A DNA stretch of 64,000 nucleotides from an uncultured Bacteroidota bacterium (GTDB taxonomy: Bacteria > Bacteroidota > Bacteroidia > Bacteroidales > P3), in contig CACYSB010000004.1 in assembly GCA_902777005.1 (NCBI GenBank), forward strand, positions 107,960 to 171,959. Direction: 5' to 3'. The notes beneath the pieces are model-generated. The model worked only from the letters and a program-made list of their open reading frames with translations. It had not been told where the DNA came from and searched no databases. Positions within the stretch are counted from its first letter, which is position 1, and every line of letters begins with the position of its first letter. Positions 11,601 through 18,206 of the stretch are shown here, one piece after another. The translations under genes and the position numbers were made by a program.

Positions 11601-14600
11601 GGCAAGACGGACGTGCTGCTCAACCGTAGCGTCTACGTGGGTTCCAACTGGGGTAACGCCGGTGGTTCTGCCGACTTCACCCAACCAGGATTCCATGGTG
11701 GCGAGAGCAAGATAATCATCGATGGTAAGGGCTACAACACCGACAACAATGAGCTGAACAGTGACCCGGAGATGAACATCGCCAAGAGTGTCTTCTGCGC
11801 CGGTACCTCGGTGAGCGGCGGCGATATAGTCAATAGTAAGAACATTGACATCTGGAACTACGGCGCGATAGTCAACTGCCAGCCCACCAGAAAGCTGGAG
11901 TCGGTGCAGCGCAGCGATAGCCTTATGTTCCACAATACGGCCATTGAACTTACGGGTGCTATCGATGCCACCTCCGCCTACCAGAGTATACCCTATTCAC
12001 TGAAGAATATCAAGACAGCAAGTTTCCGTGGCTACAATGTGCTGGAATTCGATGCCGTTATCGAAAATGTGACAGAGATGCACTTCTTCGAGGAGCCTCT
12101 GCTAGTCGACGGTAGTCTGGAATATGTACCCATACAGACGTTGCGCCAACAGACCGGCACTGATGCCTGTGGTGCCGATGCCACCACCTGCTCCAACCTG
12201 GAGGTGGTAGACCCCGTGACAGACGGCATGCAGCACACGGTGTTCATCCTCAACAACGGTATTGATTTCGAGGTAGCCAAGACCGACGCTCCTGCTGCTC
12301 CAGGAATAATCTCTGGCTTTGGCTATGTCTTCACCCCGAATGGCTACAACTCGACCATTCTTGCCACCGCCACCGCCAAAAATGGCAGCAGTGCAATTAC
12401 TCCAGGATCTTTTGACTGGGACAGCGGCCTTGGCGGCTTTGCATCGCCCTGCGACACGACCAACAAGTATACCGCAGACCGCGGCGTTGTGAATTGGCAA
12501 GACTACTCCGGCGACGCACAACGCCTGGTATCGGAGCATCCCTACACCAACTATGCAGGCGGTTCCTATGACTACTACCGTGTGTGGGAGATTGGCAATG
12601 GTACGCGTCTGCGCGAGACCACCATCCTTGCTCATGCCATACCGGATTCACTGGCACAGGATGTCTCATTCCGCACGCAGGGCAACAGCAAGATGGCCGT
12701 GGCCGAGGCCAGCATCAAGCTGCCAGCAACCTCGACAGGACACTACTACAAGCTGGTATCGGGTGTCACCCTATCCAGCGAGAACGAGACGCTGAACCTT
12801 ATCGACTCGGCCTTCATGCCGTCGCAGACTTTTGGATATCTTGATACACTCTACGACGGCGGCGGCAGAATCGACACATCTGCCACGGATAGACAGGGTA
12901 AGATTATGGGTGTCTCGCTCGACAACCTGGGTGTGGCGACAGGCCTGCAGGACATCATCGACCATCCCACCAATACCTTCGGCCTGGTCATGGTTCCGGG
13001 AGAGCTCTTCCAGGGTGTCCCCGATGGGTATTTCAATGTCCGAGACACAAACAACTTCGTCATGCCGGAGGGTGCTCCGCAAGACTCGTCGCTGTTCATC
13101 TTCACCGGCAACTCGCACGTCACATCCTTCGAGCACTACATAACTCCCAAGGTGGCATCAGGCACGGCCTTAACCCCCACCATGAATTTCTACCTCACCT
13201 ACAACACCGACTTTGCCACTGCCCTGCTCGGTACCGCCCAATTCACGCTGATGGAGTTTGACGAGAACGGTGACACGGTGGCTCCCATCGAAGTCAAGGT
13301 CTATATCTCCACCATCATCGAGGAGTTCAAGCCCATCACCACCAATGTGCTGGCCATGTACAACGCCGGCCGCACCAACACCTTCAACCGCAAGGTGGTG
13401 CTGCCCGCCACCCTCGAGGAGAACCGCCAGCTCTATCTGGAAAGTGTAAAATGGCTACCCACCACCATCAACGGTGAGGATGCCGAAGACTCGACACGCT
13501 TCTACTTAGTGAAGAACGAGGCCGCCGTCACCGGCGCTGCCGCCTTTGTCAACAACCTCTTCGCACTGAATGTAATCCCGGCGGAAGACCTCACGAGCGA
13601 GATGGCCAGTAACCTTGGTTGGTCGACCATCAACCAGCCGAACATCAACGTATACGACCTCAAGACCAACCCGTCACATACAACAGCCGTACGCTACAGC
13701 GATAGTACCGGAGCAAAGGCTCCCAAGGCTATCGACCTCACCGGAGACGGTGCAAGTAATGGTCTCTTGATAGGTACTCTTGACGGCCGCGGTACTGCGG
13801 TGCTCAATATGCAGCTCACCTTTGACGGCGAGCGTACATACCCCGACACAAAGGGTAAAGGCTATGTGGGCAAGGTGATATTCAATATGGCTAGCCGCCT
13901 AAACGATGGTGAGCCCAAGCGATTCCCCATCACCGTCTATGTGAAGACCCGCGACAAGGCAGACACCATCTACCTCGCCTCGGCCGCTTCGGTGACCCGC
14001 GGTGGCTACACTGTGAACCCTTACACGGCTAACAGCGAATACACAGACGTGATGACAAACCCAGGCAGCACACAGATCCAAAAGGATGCTGCCCTTGCCA
14101 AGGTAGGCAAGTCGCCGGACTGGTATGTGCATACCTTCCAGGAGGCTTTGAGCACCAAGATATATGAAGAGGGCGATGTGCTGTGTATCCTCGACACCGT
14201 GAAGGTCGACCAAGGACTAGGCCTCGCCATACACGGAGGCGACGGTTCTGCCATCGAGGTGATACGCTACGAAGGCCACCACCACGAGCTGCCCGGTGAG
14301 GGCGGTGTCTACCGCAACGGCCCGATGATACAGATTGCTAAGAACGGCAGCAGCTTTACGGCAACGAACATCGCCTTCCACGGCAGCGCCGGCGCCCTCA
14401 TCAAAAACGACCCCGATGTAGACGTCAAGGTGCCAGATACCAACTGCGTCTTCGGTCCCATATTCCAAGTGATGGACAACGGCTCACTGGTACTGCACGA
14501 GAGCACGTCGGTGCGCCACAACTGGAATGCCTATGGTTCAGATGCCTCGCAGCTCGATGCCAACGGCCTGCCCAAGAACGCGCGCGACATGGGTGCAATA

Positions 14601-17600
14601 AGCCTTACAGATAACGGCTCGCTGACCTTGCGCGGCAATGTGGACATCAGCCAGAACCTCAGCCACACCTATGTAGGCGACCGTACCGGCAATCCGTCGT
14701 ACGACGCCAATCATCCCTTCAACGGAGCTGTCTATGTCGACGGCGGAAAGGTGATACTGCCTGAATCGAAAGAAAGCACAGCCATCACCCTTACCGAGAA
14801 CTGGCTGGTCGATCCGCAAATCCACGAGCTCTCCAACAATGTATGCTGGTGGGATACCGTGACCATTGGAGGAAATCCTGTCCGTTGGGCATTCGACACC
14901 GCCAAGGTGGCCGACTGGCAGAAGGCCAATGTCTTCCTAACGCGTAAAGCCGCCACCACCGGCAATACCGTGATGAATGATTCGCAGAGCGACATGATAG
15001 TCCTCATGGGACCTGTGGCCGAAGACTCCCGCATAGGCGTGCGCAAGTGGTTCCCCGGACCCACGGAGCGCGACACCATACGCATAGCCACCACTGGCGG
15101 CAGTAACCTCACGGTGCTCTCGAAAGCTGTAGAGGACAGTGTTTTCGTCTCCGACGATGGCGAACTGGTGTTCTACAACGCCATGGTCAATAACAACTTC
15201 GTATACCTCTTCCGCTGCGCCACCTTCAGGCACCAGATGAAGACTGTTGACCTGCCGCTGGCCAAAGCCGACGGCTCGGGCAACTACAAGGGTGACGACG
15301 TGCTCGACTACCTCGTCATGCCGGGCAACCATTGCCCCGTGGGCGGCGACTCGATACTCTACCGCGTGCAGGGTGGCTTCTCGCCCTACACCTTCACCTG
15401 GAGCGGTGCCGTGAGCCGCGAGTACACCAAGCCCTACTCGAACATCCAGATAGAGAACGCCCTCGCCACACACGACTCCTCACTCTACTGGGCCTCGATA
15501 ACCGATACCTTCGTAACCACCTACGTGGAGACGGCACGCCGTGCACAGACCCTTGAGGCCGAAGTGCATGTTAAGGCCGTCGACGCCACTGGCTACTGCG
15601 AGCTATCGAAAGACATCATCGTCCGCGCCCACCTGGTGGATTCCCTGAAAGAGCACGAGCTTTGGGAGCCTGTCACCTCGCCCAACAACGGCTGGGCTGA
15701 CACTATATCAGCAGACTCGGTGAACCGCAAGACAGCCGTCGGCGACCGCTACTTCGAGGGTATCTCCATCACCCCGTATGTGTATACCAATCCCTCGGCA
15801 GGCTATATCGCTGCTGTCTATTATGATCAGGCTGGTAAGCACCTCTACCGCTACATCGACGAGGAGAACCGCCATGAACTTGACACCGTGCTCTTCTGCG
15901 GCGGTGAGGACATACGCCTCAAGACCGACCCCAACAGCGCCTCGCACGAGTTCATCATGTGGAGCTTCAACCCCTACACCGACAACCCCGCCAGCTATGT
16001 GGTGCCGCCCCACAGCGAGAACGTCATAGCCTACTACGCCCCCAAGTACCACTGGAACGATACCATCACCAACATGGCCAGAGCGGGCGCCATCTACGAC
16101 GACCACTACTATTATACTGCGCGCCCGAGCGTAGCCTCTTATAATCTGGCCACCGGCGACGGCTCGACAACCACTACTGCAGCAGGCTATGTCACCACCT
16201 ATCACGGCGATGTGCACATCTACAACGAGAACGGCTTGGCATGGTTCATCAGTGTGGTGAACGGCCTCAACGGTTCGCAGTCACGCCAGTTCTACTTCAA
16301 CAAGGTGTTCCTGCACCAGAAGGATGGCGGCTACGACATGCAGAACTTCCTGTGGACGCCCACTGGCACGCAGCATCAGCCCTTCCGCGGCTGGTTCATC
16401 GGCGTGGGCAGCGATGCCGCCGACACGGCGGTGCTGACAGGCGGCAGCAAGGTCATCATCAAGAACCTCATCATCAACGAGCCCGAGATGGCGTACACCG
16501 GCCTCTTCGGCCACATAGACACGGCACGCATCAGCGGCATACAGCTCCAGGCCTCATTCATACGCGGCGGCCAGTATGTGGGTGCTCTGGCAGCAAGCTC
16601 AAGATATGCCCGCATCGACAACGTCGTTGTCTCCGATGCCACCGAGCCTGACCTGCCCACCACAACACCCAGCAACACCACCATCCTCGTTACCCACTAC
16701 GCCAGTGGCGGTATGATAGGTCTCTCTGACCACGACCAGCTTACCCACTTCACTTCCGAAGCCAAGTATGTGGGCGACGCCGTCTACAGCGGCGGTGTGG
16801 TTGGTATCGGTACCTCGACGGAGATTACCAACTCGCAAACGCGTAACGACAACCGCATGAGCGGCCTCTACATCGGCGGTATCGCCGGTTCGCTCGACGG
16901 CACAGCGCCCACCAAGGGCGGCCTCTTCAAGCGCAAGAGCGCCGGAGCACCCTCGAAGGTGATGAACAACTACGTGCGCCTTGAGAACAACGAAGGCTCG
17001 CGCGTGGGTGGTATCGTGGGCTATGCCAAGAACACGATGATAGAGAACAACTACTTCTACGGTGACATCACCGGTGCCGGCGAAGGCAGCGGTGTGGCCG
17101 CCTCGCTCGACCACAGCGACGCCGACGGCAACTTCTACCAGAGCGGTGCCGCCAGCCAGAGCGTAGGCTCGCAGAGCCACGGCAGCACCGTGGAGAACAC
17201 CTCGACCTTCGAGGGCAAGGGCAACGCCGTCATGCTGGCGGACCGTGTGCACGGCCGCAACAACCTGACGCGAGTGCTCAACGCCTGGGTGCGCGAGCAC
17301 AACGCCAACGGCGGCAACTACAAGACCTGGCGCAGCGACCTCGACGGCAACAACGAAGGCTTCCCGCTCTTCGGCGAGCCCGACATGATACCGGTGCGCG
17401 ACACCATGACCGTCTACGGCTGCGACAGCCTGGAATGGGAAGGCACAGCCTACAACAACGGCGACACCCTGTCGCTGCACTTCGTCGACCAGGTGGAGAT
17501 GATAGACAGCACCATGCACATACGCTTCGTGCTGCACTACGGCAGCCTCACCAATTATGCCGACAGCGCCACCATCGGCGAGGCCTACGAAGGCTACGGC

Positions 17601-18008
17601 TTCAGCCTCACGGCCACCGAGACCGAACTGCTGCGTGAGTCGCTCGACAGCCACGGCACCACCACCCTTGTGCTCGCCGACACCATGCAGAGTGTCCACG
17701 GATGCGACAGCATAGTGAACCTCACCCTCACCTTCCACGCCAAGTCGATACCCGACGAGGAGCCTCAGGAGGCACCCGTCAACGACGTCAAGGCCTACCC
17801 CAACCCCACGCTCAACTTCGTCACCATCGAAGCCAACGACATGCAGCATGTGGAGCTCTACGACAACGACGGCCGCCTGCTCGAGGACTACGATGCCGAA
17901 GGCAAGAAGAAGATCACCATCAACGTGGGCAGCTACTCCACCGGCATCTACTACCTGCGCATCCATTCGGCGGCAGGCGTAACGATACAGAAACTCATCA
18001 AGCAGTAA
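5685..18008 (+). CDS. 4107-residue T9SS-exported cell-surface protein with GGG-coil, SprB-like and GLUG-like repeats
   Basis: Residues 1-33 form a signal peptide (hydrophobic core ALLVLLLWGAAA, cleavage after AQAQ). Residues ~35-465 are non-repetitive. Residues ~470-1920 hold many [Y/F]GG[G/N/S] coils like those of the preceding gene. A stretch near residue 3216 (CPVGGDS...GGFSPYTFTWSG) matches SprB-type repeats. Residues ~3700-3790 contain GGIxGxx motifs with NNYFYGDITG, resembling GLUG repeats. Near 3910-4020 there are GCDS units. From ~4033 the protein ends in a type A T9SS sorting domain (AYPNPTLNFVTIE...GIYYLRI...QKLIKQ). Family knowledge: such proteins cross the outer membrane by T9SS and are anchored or released. 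A second ATG two codons in (5691) could also be the start. It is followed by two coupled genes. Likely a giant adhesin; ligand unknown. Confidence 0.93.
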   Translation: MSMNAKNRYISPAYARKLALLVLLLWGAAAQAQGYFTLTNGRLWWSNGLVDQNDDAWKDPVAFDEANDGAEVHPHGDDHVTNITAQGDTYLALDITNINGNGGTSANPKIVSLPHNSFNLYCVWYRTGNTGYYYQEWYNESDEKTYRYYIIANSDRDELEIVRAEVGQPLEKSTYWYNWDYGAATWETPTINGEQQNRYYWMMLQDRSRTDASSITPVWKLSHRTYQRPEVIYYENYAAYVANPSQNSDKKHYYDEVDGGDVNYPAGNGALYMPVTVKGHEDSIIAIARDGGIPYGLQSLTAAQSTLVFGTDDGTIVTANMKYKNGDKVPMTTRPAYTEYIEETYRRGIHINYRYRTEEGVFNSAGIGTFRQHNYWGGTDHGSAVPDEDDVDATVDTIVFSVESRSRRYIDIDTAYARIHANDGTAQINFFAPCSGTHPAEVYVTVRYSNGAVQRDTVEITLQYTKEPRIIDKPTVGPVVRGAVFGGGRMANVGGGTEIYIHSVDTIKNLYGGNDIAGWVQGTMGANITIGTEFTSEEHPVHIGNVYGGGNGYYTYQGINASYNESTGEHINPYFWKNSTVLGYQAYYFNGKVYPWNTLPAGYMASASEADRINRDQSEWAGLTPVTTHEFEYTPYYIGRPDLVDQAETGDDGDGTIPYIKTAHITVGVPEGSTPFVCEHDNDSTHWYNDHILIDTIFGGARNAFIGVTANEGESPENGVTIDINGGTMFAVFGGNNVGGSVANLSTVFVNVNNTKLLPSDGEVEETFITGYGRDFGIRYLFGGGNLVDGSHANITIHGGMIDTAYLGGNNATVLNPIGTVECNKTGTVNGFGYDGHFICTNTTYPDPYSFTDPVKALDDDPTFFDGYGPDNFYPEEGLYNIRCLFGGNNAADMANLTTIQLHSGGISSVYGGGNIGDMVNDQTYDIPTGTPGDTLRNQPFPQMLYNTLFNTAFDIDASGNNIPGGWADVYGRLTMPSKVGTLVTALPNSNIVCDYVFGGARMGNIKNAAGVYLAGGIYGYVTGGNDVSGDVGSETGSGVYLLLDSNALVVGDAVGGSDGYYHCDDGTGHYGDGELYDTYANDEDAIAYDPYNEYVGELLPTHNNVNFYMRDGLVLGQIVAGGVHADVGFDQLDSKIHKKLHDGTRNDTIIDLRTVGGERRGTVHFMASGGHVLGNGFGGGFQSKIHGLSYLTIRDKARIDGSFFCGNDCTGSIRSFGAYMNPNDYQRHYDENIDAGMSPAEADADALVKAYQDMEASDGTALNTFDGSSWGAATSAYLRIKDTPYVHCVYGSGNGAYDYDGSRPQYDAISYCPDPSGSVTPLQSSTFIDINTSGVNPIVGDGIDTVFGGGNGVGVEQKVIVLLNNTASDVHAVHTIFGGNNVDDMLDVVPEIRLLMGKVNTVFAGANNGVMGAKKSSEFQDVLGHEVADVSTHVRLNSEDVTIIDTLFGGSRMSNIEGNTFVEVIKTNAGGVNNIFGGNDISGTISGTTRIDVSGGTVHNIFGGSNGRYDFVEIGHNEYAVYPFNTVDVTDTTGMRITIAAYTEIDSTNINIWGGTVGTTAGGVYGGGSMADCRATSVVVNDTVEDNVLNGEATIYGTVFGGGMGDYEDLNNRNLRGERYGNVDEATHVHLHHAELLSSAKAYGGGRGGDVMNTYITTYEGWDTQLDSLFGGCWGSDVRGTTHVTINGKKPASGYNVAQLFGGNDFAGDVYKTDVTVNSGYFNFIYGAGNGDYPDSRYNTGTYADNPSAEPPVYRHIHRPNAEYVKLTFNAGVVEGNLYGGGKLGSTWAYQKDANQEYVIGEHGHKVPDTSLTTAQAHADPKDYSYIITNIHGGTFKSNIYGGAAGSKELTHPLVYGLKVVNMDAGKVNVSLYGGSQSVDDGYPAECKNSTTTTKRPSSIVNLTGGTIDNNIYGGGYLGLTHGSAYLNIGTDAIDSCIAYTQRYGSGAKSTADSVYWQFKPGEEGSLSDALGKTDVLLNRSVYVGSNWGNAGGSADFTQPGFHGGESKIIIDGKGYNTDNNELNSDPEMNIAKSVFCAGTSVSGGDIVNSKNIDIWNYGAIVNCQPTRKLESVQRSDSLMFHNTAIELTGAIDATSAYQSIPYSLKNIKTASFRGYNVLEFDAVIENVTEMHFFEEPLLVDGSLEYVPIQTLRQQTGTDACGADATTCSNLEVVDPVTDGMQHTVFILNNGIDFEVAKTDAPAAPGIISGFGYVFTPNGYNSTILATATAKNGSSAITPGSFDWDSGLGGFASPCDTTNKYTADRGVVNWQDYSGDAQRLVSEHPYTNYAGGSYDYYRVWEIGNGTRLRETTILAHAIPDSLAQDVSFRTQGNSKMAVAEASIKLPATSTGHYYKLVSGVTLSSENETLNLIDSAFMPSQTFGYLDTLYDGGGRIDTSATDRQGKIMGVSLDNLGVATGLQDIIDHPTNTFGLVMVPGELFQGVPDGYFNVRDTNNFVMPEGAPQDSSLFIFTGNSHVTSFEHYITPKVASGTALTPTMNFYLTYNTDFATALLGTAQFTLMEFDENGDTVAPIEVKVYISTIIEEFKPITTNVLAMYNAGRTNTFNRKVVLPATLEENRQLYLESVKWLPTTINGEDAEDSTRFYLVKNEAAVTGAAAFVNNLFALNVIPAEDLTSEMASNLGWSTINQPNINVYDLKTNPSHTTAVRYSDSTGAKAPKAIDLTGDGASNGLLIGTLDGRGTAVLNMQLTFDGERTYPDTKGKGYVGKVIFNMASRLNDGEPKRFPITVYVKTRDKADTIYLASAASVTRGGYTVNPYTANSEYTDVMTNPGSTQIQKDAALAKVGKSPDWYVHTFQEALSTKIYEEGDVLCILDTVKVDQGLGLAIHGGDGSAIEVIRYEGHHHELPGEGGVYRNGPMIQIAKNGSSFTATNIAFHGSAGALIKNDPDVDVKVPDTNCVFGPIFQVMDNGSLVLHESTSVRHNWNAYGSDASQLDANGLPKNARDMGAISLTDNGSLTLRGNVDISQNLSHTYVGDRTGNPSYDANHPFNGAVYVDGGKVILPESKESTAITLTENWLVDPQIHELSNNVCWWDTVTIGGNPVRWAFDTAKVADWQKANVFLTRKAATTGNTVMNDSQSDMIVLMGPVAEDSRIGVRKWFPGPTERDTIRIATTGGSNLTVLSKAVEDSVFVSDDGELVFYNAMVNNNFVYLFRCATFRHQMKTVDLPLAKADGSGNYKGDDVLDYLVMPGNHCPVGGDSILYRVQGGFSPYTFTWSGAVSREYTKPYSNIQIENALATHDSSLYWASITDTFVTTYVETARRAQTLEAEVHVKAVDATGYCELSKDIIVRAHLVDSLKEHELWEPVTSPNNGWADTISADSVNRKTAVGDRYFEGISITPYVYTNPSAGYIAAVYYDQAGKHLYRYIDEENRHELDTVLFCGGEDIRLKTDPNSASHEFIMWSFNPYTDNPASYVVPPHSENVIAYYAPKYHWNDTITNMARAGAIYDDHYYYTARPSVASYNLATGDGSTTTTAAGYVTTYHGDVHIYNENGLAWFISVVNGLNGSQSRQFYFNKVFLHQKDGGYDMQNFLWTPTGTQHQPFRGWFIGVGSDAADTAVLTGGSKVIIKNLIINEPEMAYTGLFGHIDTARISGIQLQASFIRGGQYVGALAASSRYARIDNVVVSDATEPDLPTTTPSNTTILVTHYASGGMIGLSDHDQLTHFTSEAKYVGDAVYSGGVVGIGTSTEITNSQTRNDNRMSGLYIGGIAGSLDGTAPTKGGLFKRKSAGAPSKVMNNYVRLENNEGSRVGGIVGYAKNTMIENNYFYGDITGAGEGSGVAASLDHSDADGNFYQSGAASQSVGSQSHGSTVENTSTFEGKGNAVMLADRVHGRNNLTRVLNAWVREHNANGGNYKTWRSDLDGNNEGFPLFGEPDMIPVRDTMTVYGCDSLEWEGTAYNNGDTLSLHFVDQVEMIDSTMHIRFVLHYGSLTNYADSATIGEAYEGYGFSLTATETELLRESLDSHGTTTLVLADTMQSVHGCDSIVNLTLTFHAKSIPDEEPQEAPVNDVKAYPNPTLNFVTIEANDMQHVELYDNDGRLLEDYDAEGKKKITINVGSYSTGIYYLRIHSAAGVTIQKLIKQ

Positions 18009-18011
18009 ACG

Positions 18012-18206
18012 ATGAAGAGACAATATATACAACCAGCGCTGGAGGTCTACACCTACCTGCCCGAAGAGGGCTACAGGGTATCTGTGGCTCTCCACAAGGA
18101 CTATGTGCTAATAGAGGGTAACGACAACGACGGCCTGCGTGCCTCGGACGAGATTACCGAATTCACCGACGCCTCCGGCGAGTACGAGCGCGGCGAATGG
18201 GAATGA
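18012..18206 (+). CDS. Small 64-residue protein between giant T9SS protein and lipoprotein
   Basis: It begins MKRQYIQPALEVYTY, has no signal peptide or membrane segment, and is acidic toward the C-terminus (ASDEITEFTDASGEYERGEWE). Only three bases separate it from the stop of the giant gene, and its stop overlaps the next start as ATGA at 18203-18206, so it lies inside a translationally linked unit. Small proteins opening with M-K-x-x-Y-I-Q-P are common beside secreted proteins in Bacteroidales, but I know of no assigned function. It could be a small regulator or an assembly partner of its neighbours; this is inference. Spacing and coupling make it very likely a real gene. Confidence 0.8.
   Translation: MKRQYIQPALEVYTYLPEEGYRVSVALHKDYVLIEGNDNDGLRASDEITEFTDASGEYERGEWE

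Noticed and set aside
16599..18095. 498-codon minus-strand frame over the end of the giant gene
   Set aside because: Opposite to the recognisable T9SS sorting domain; no signature of its own.
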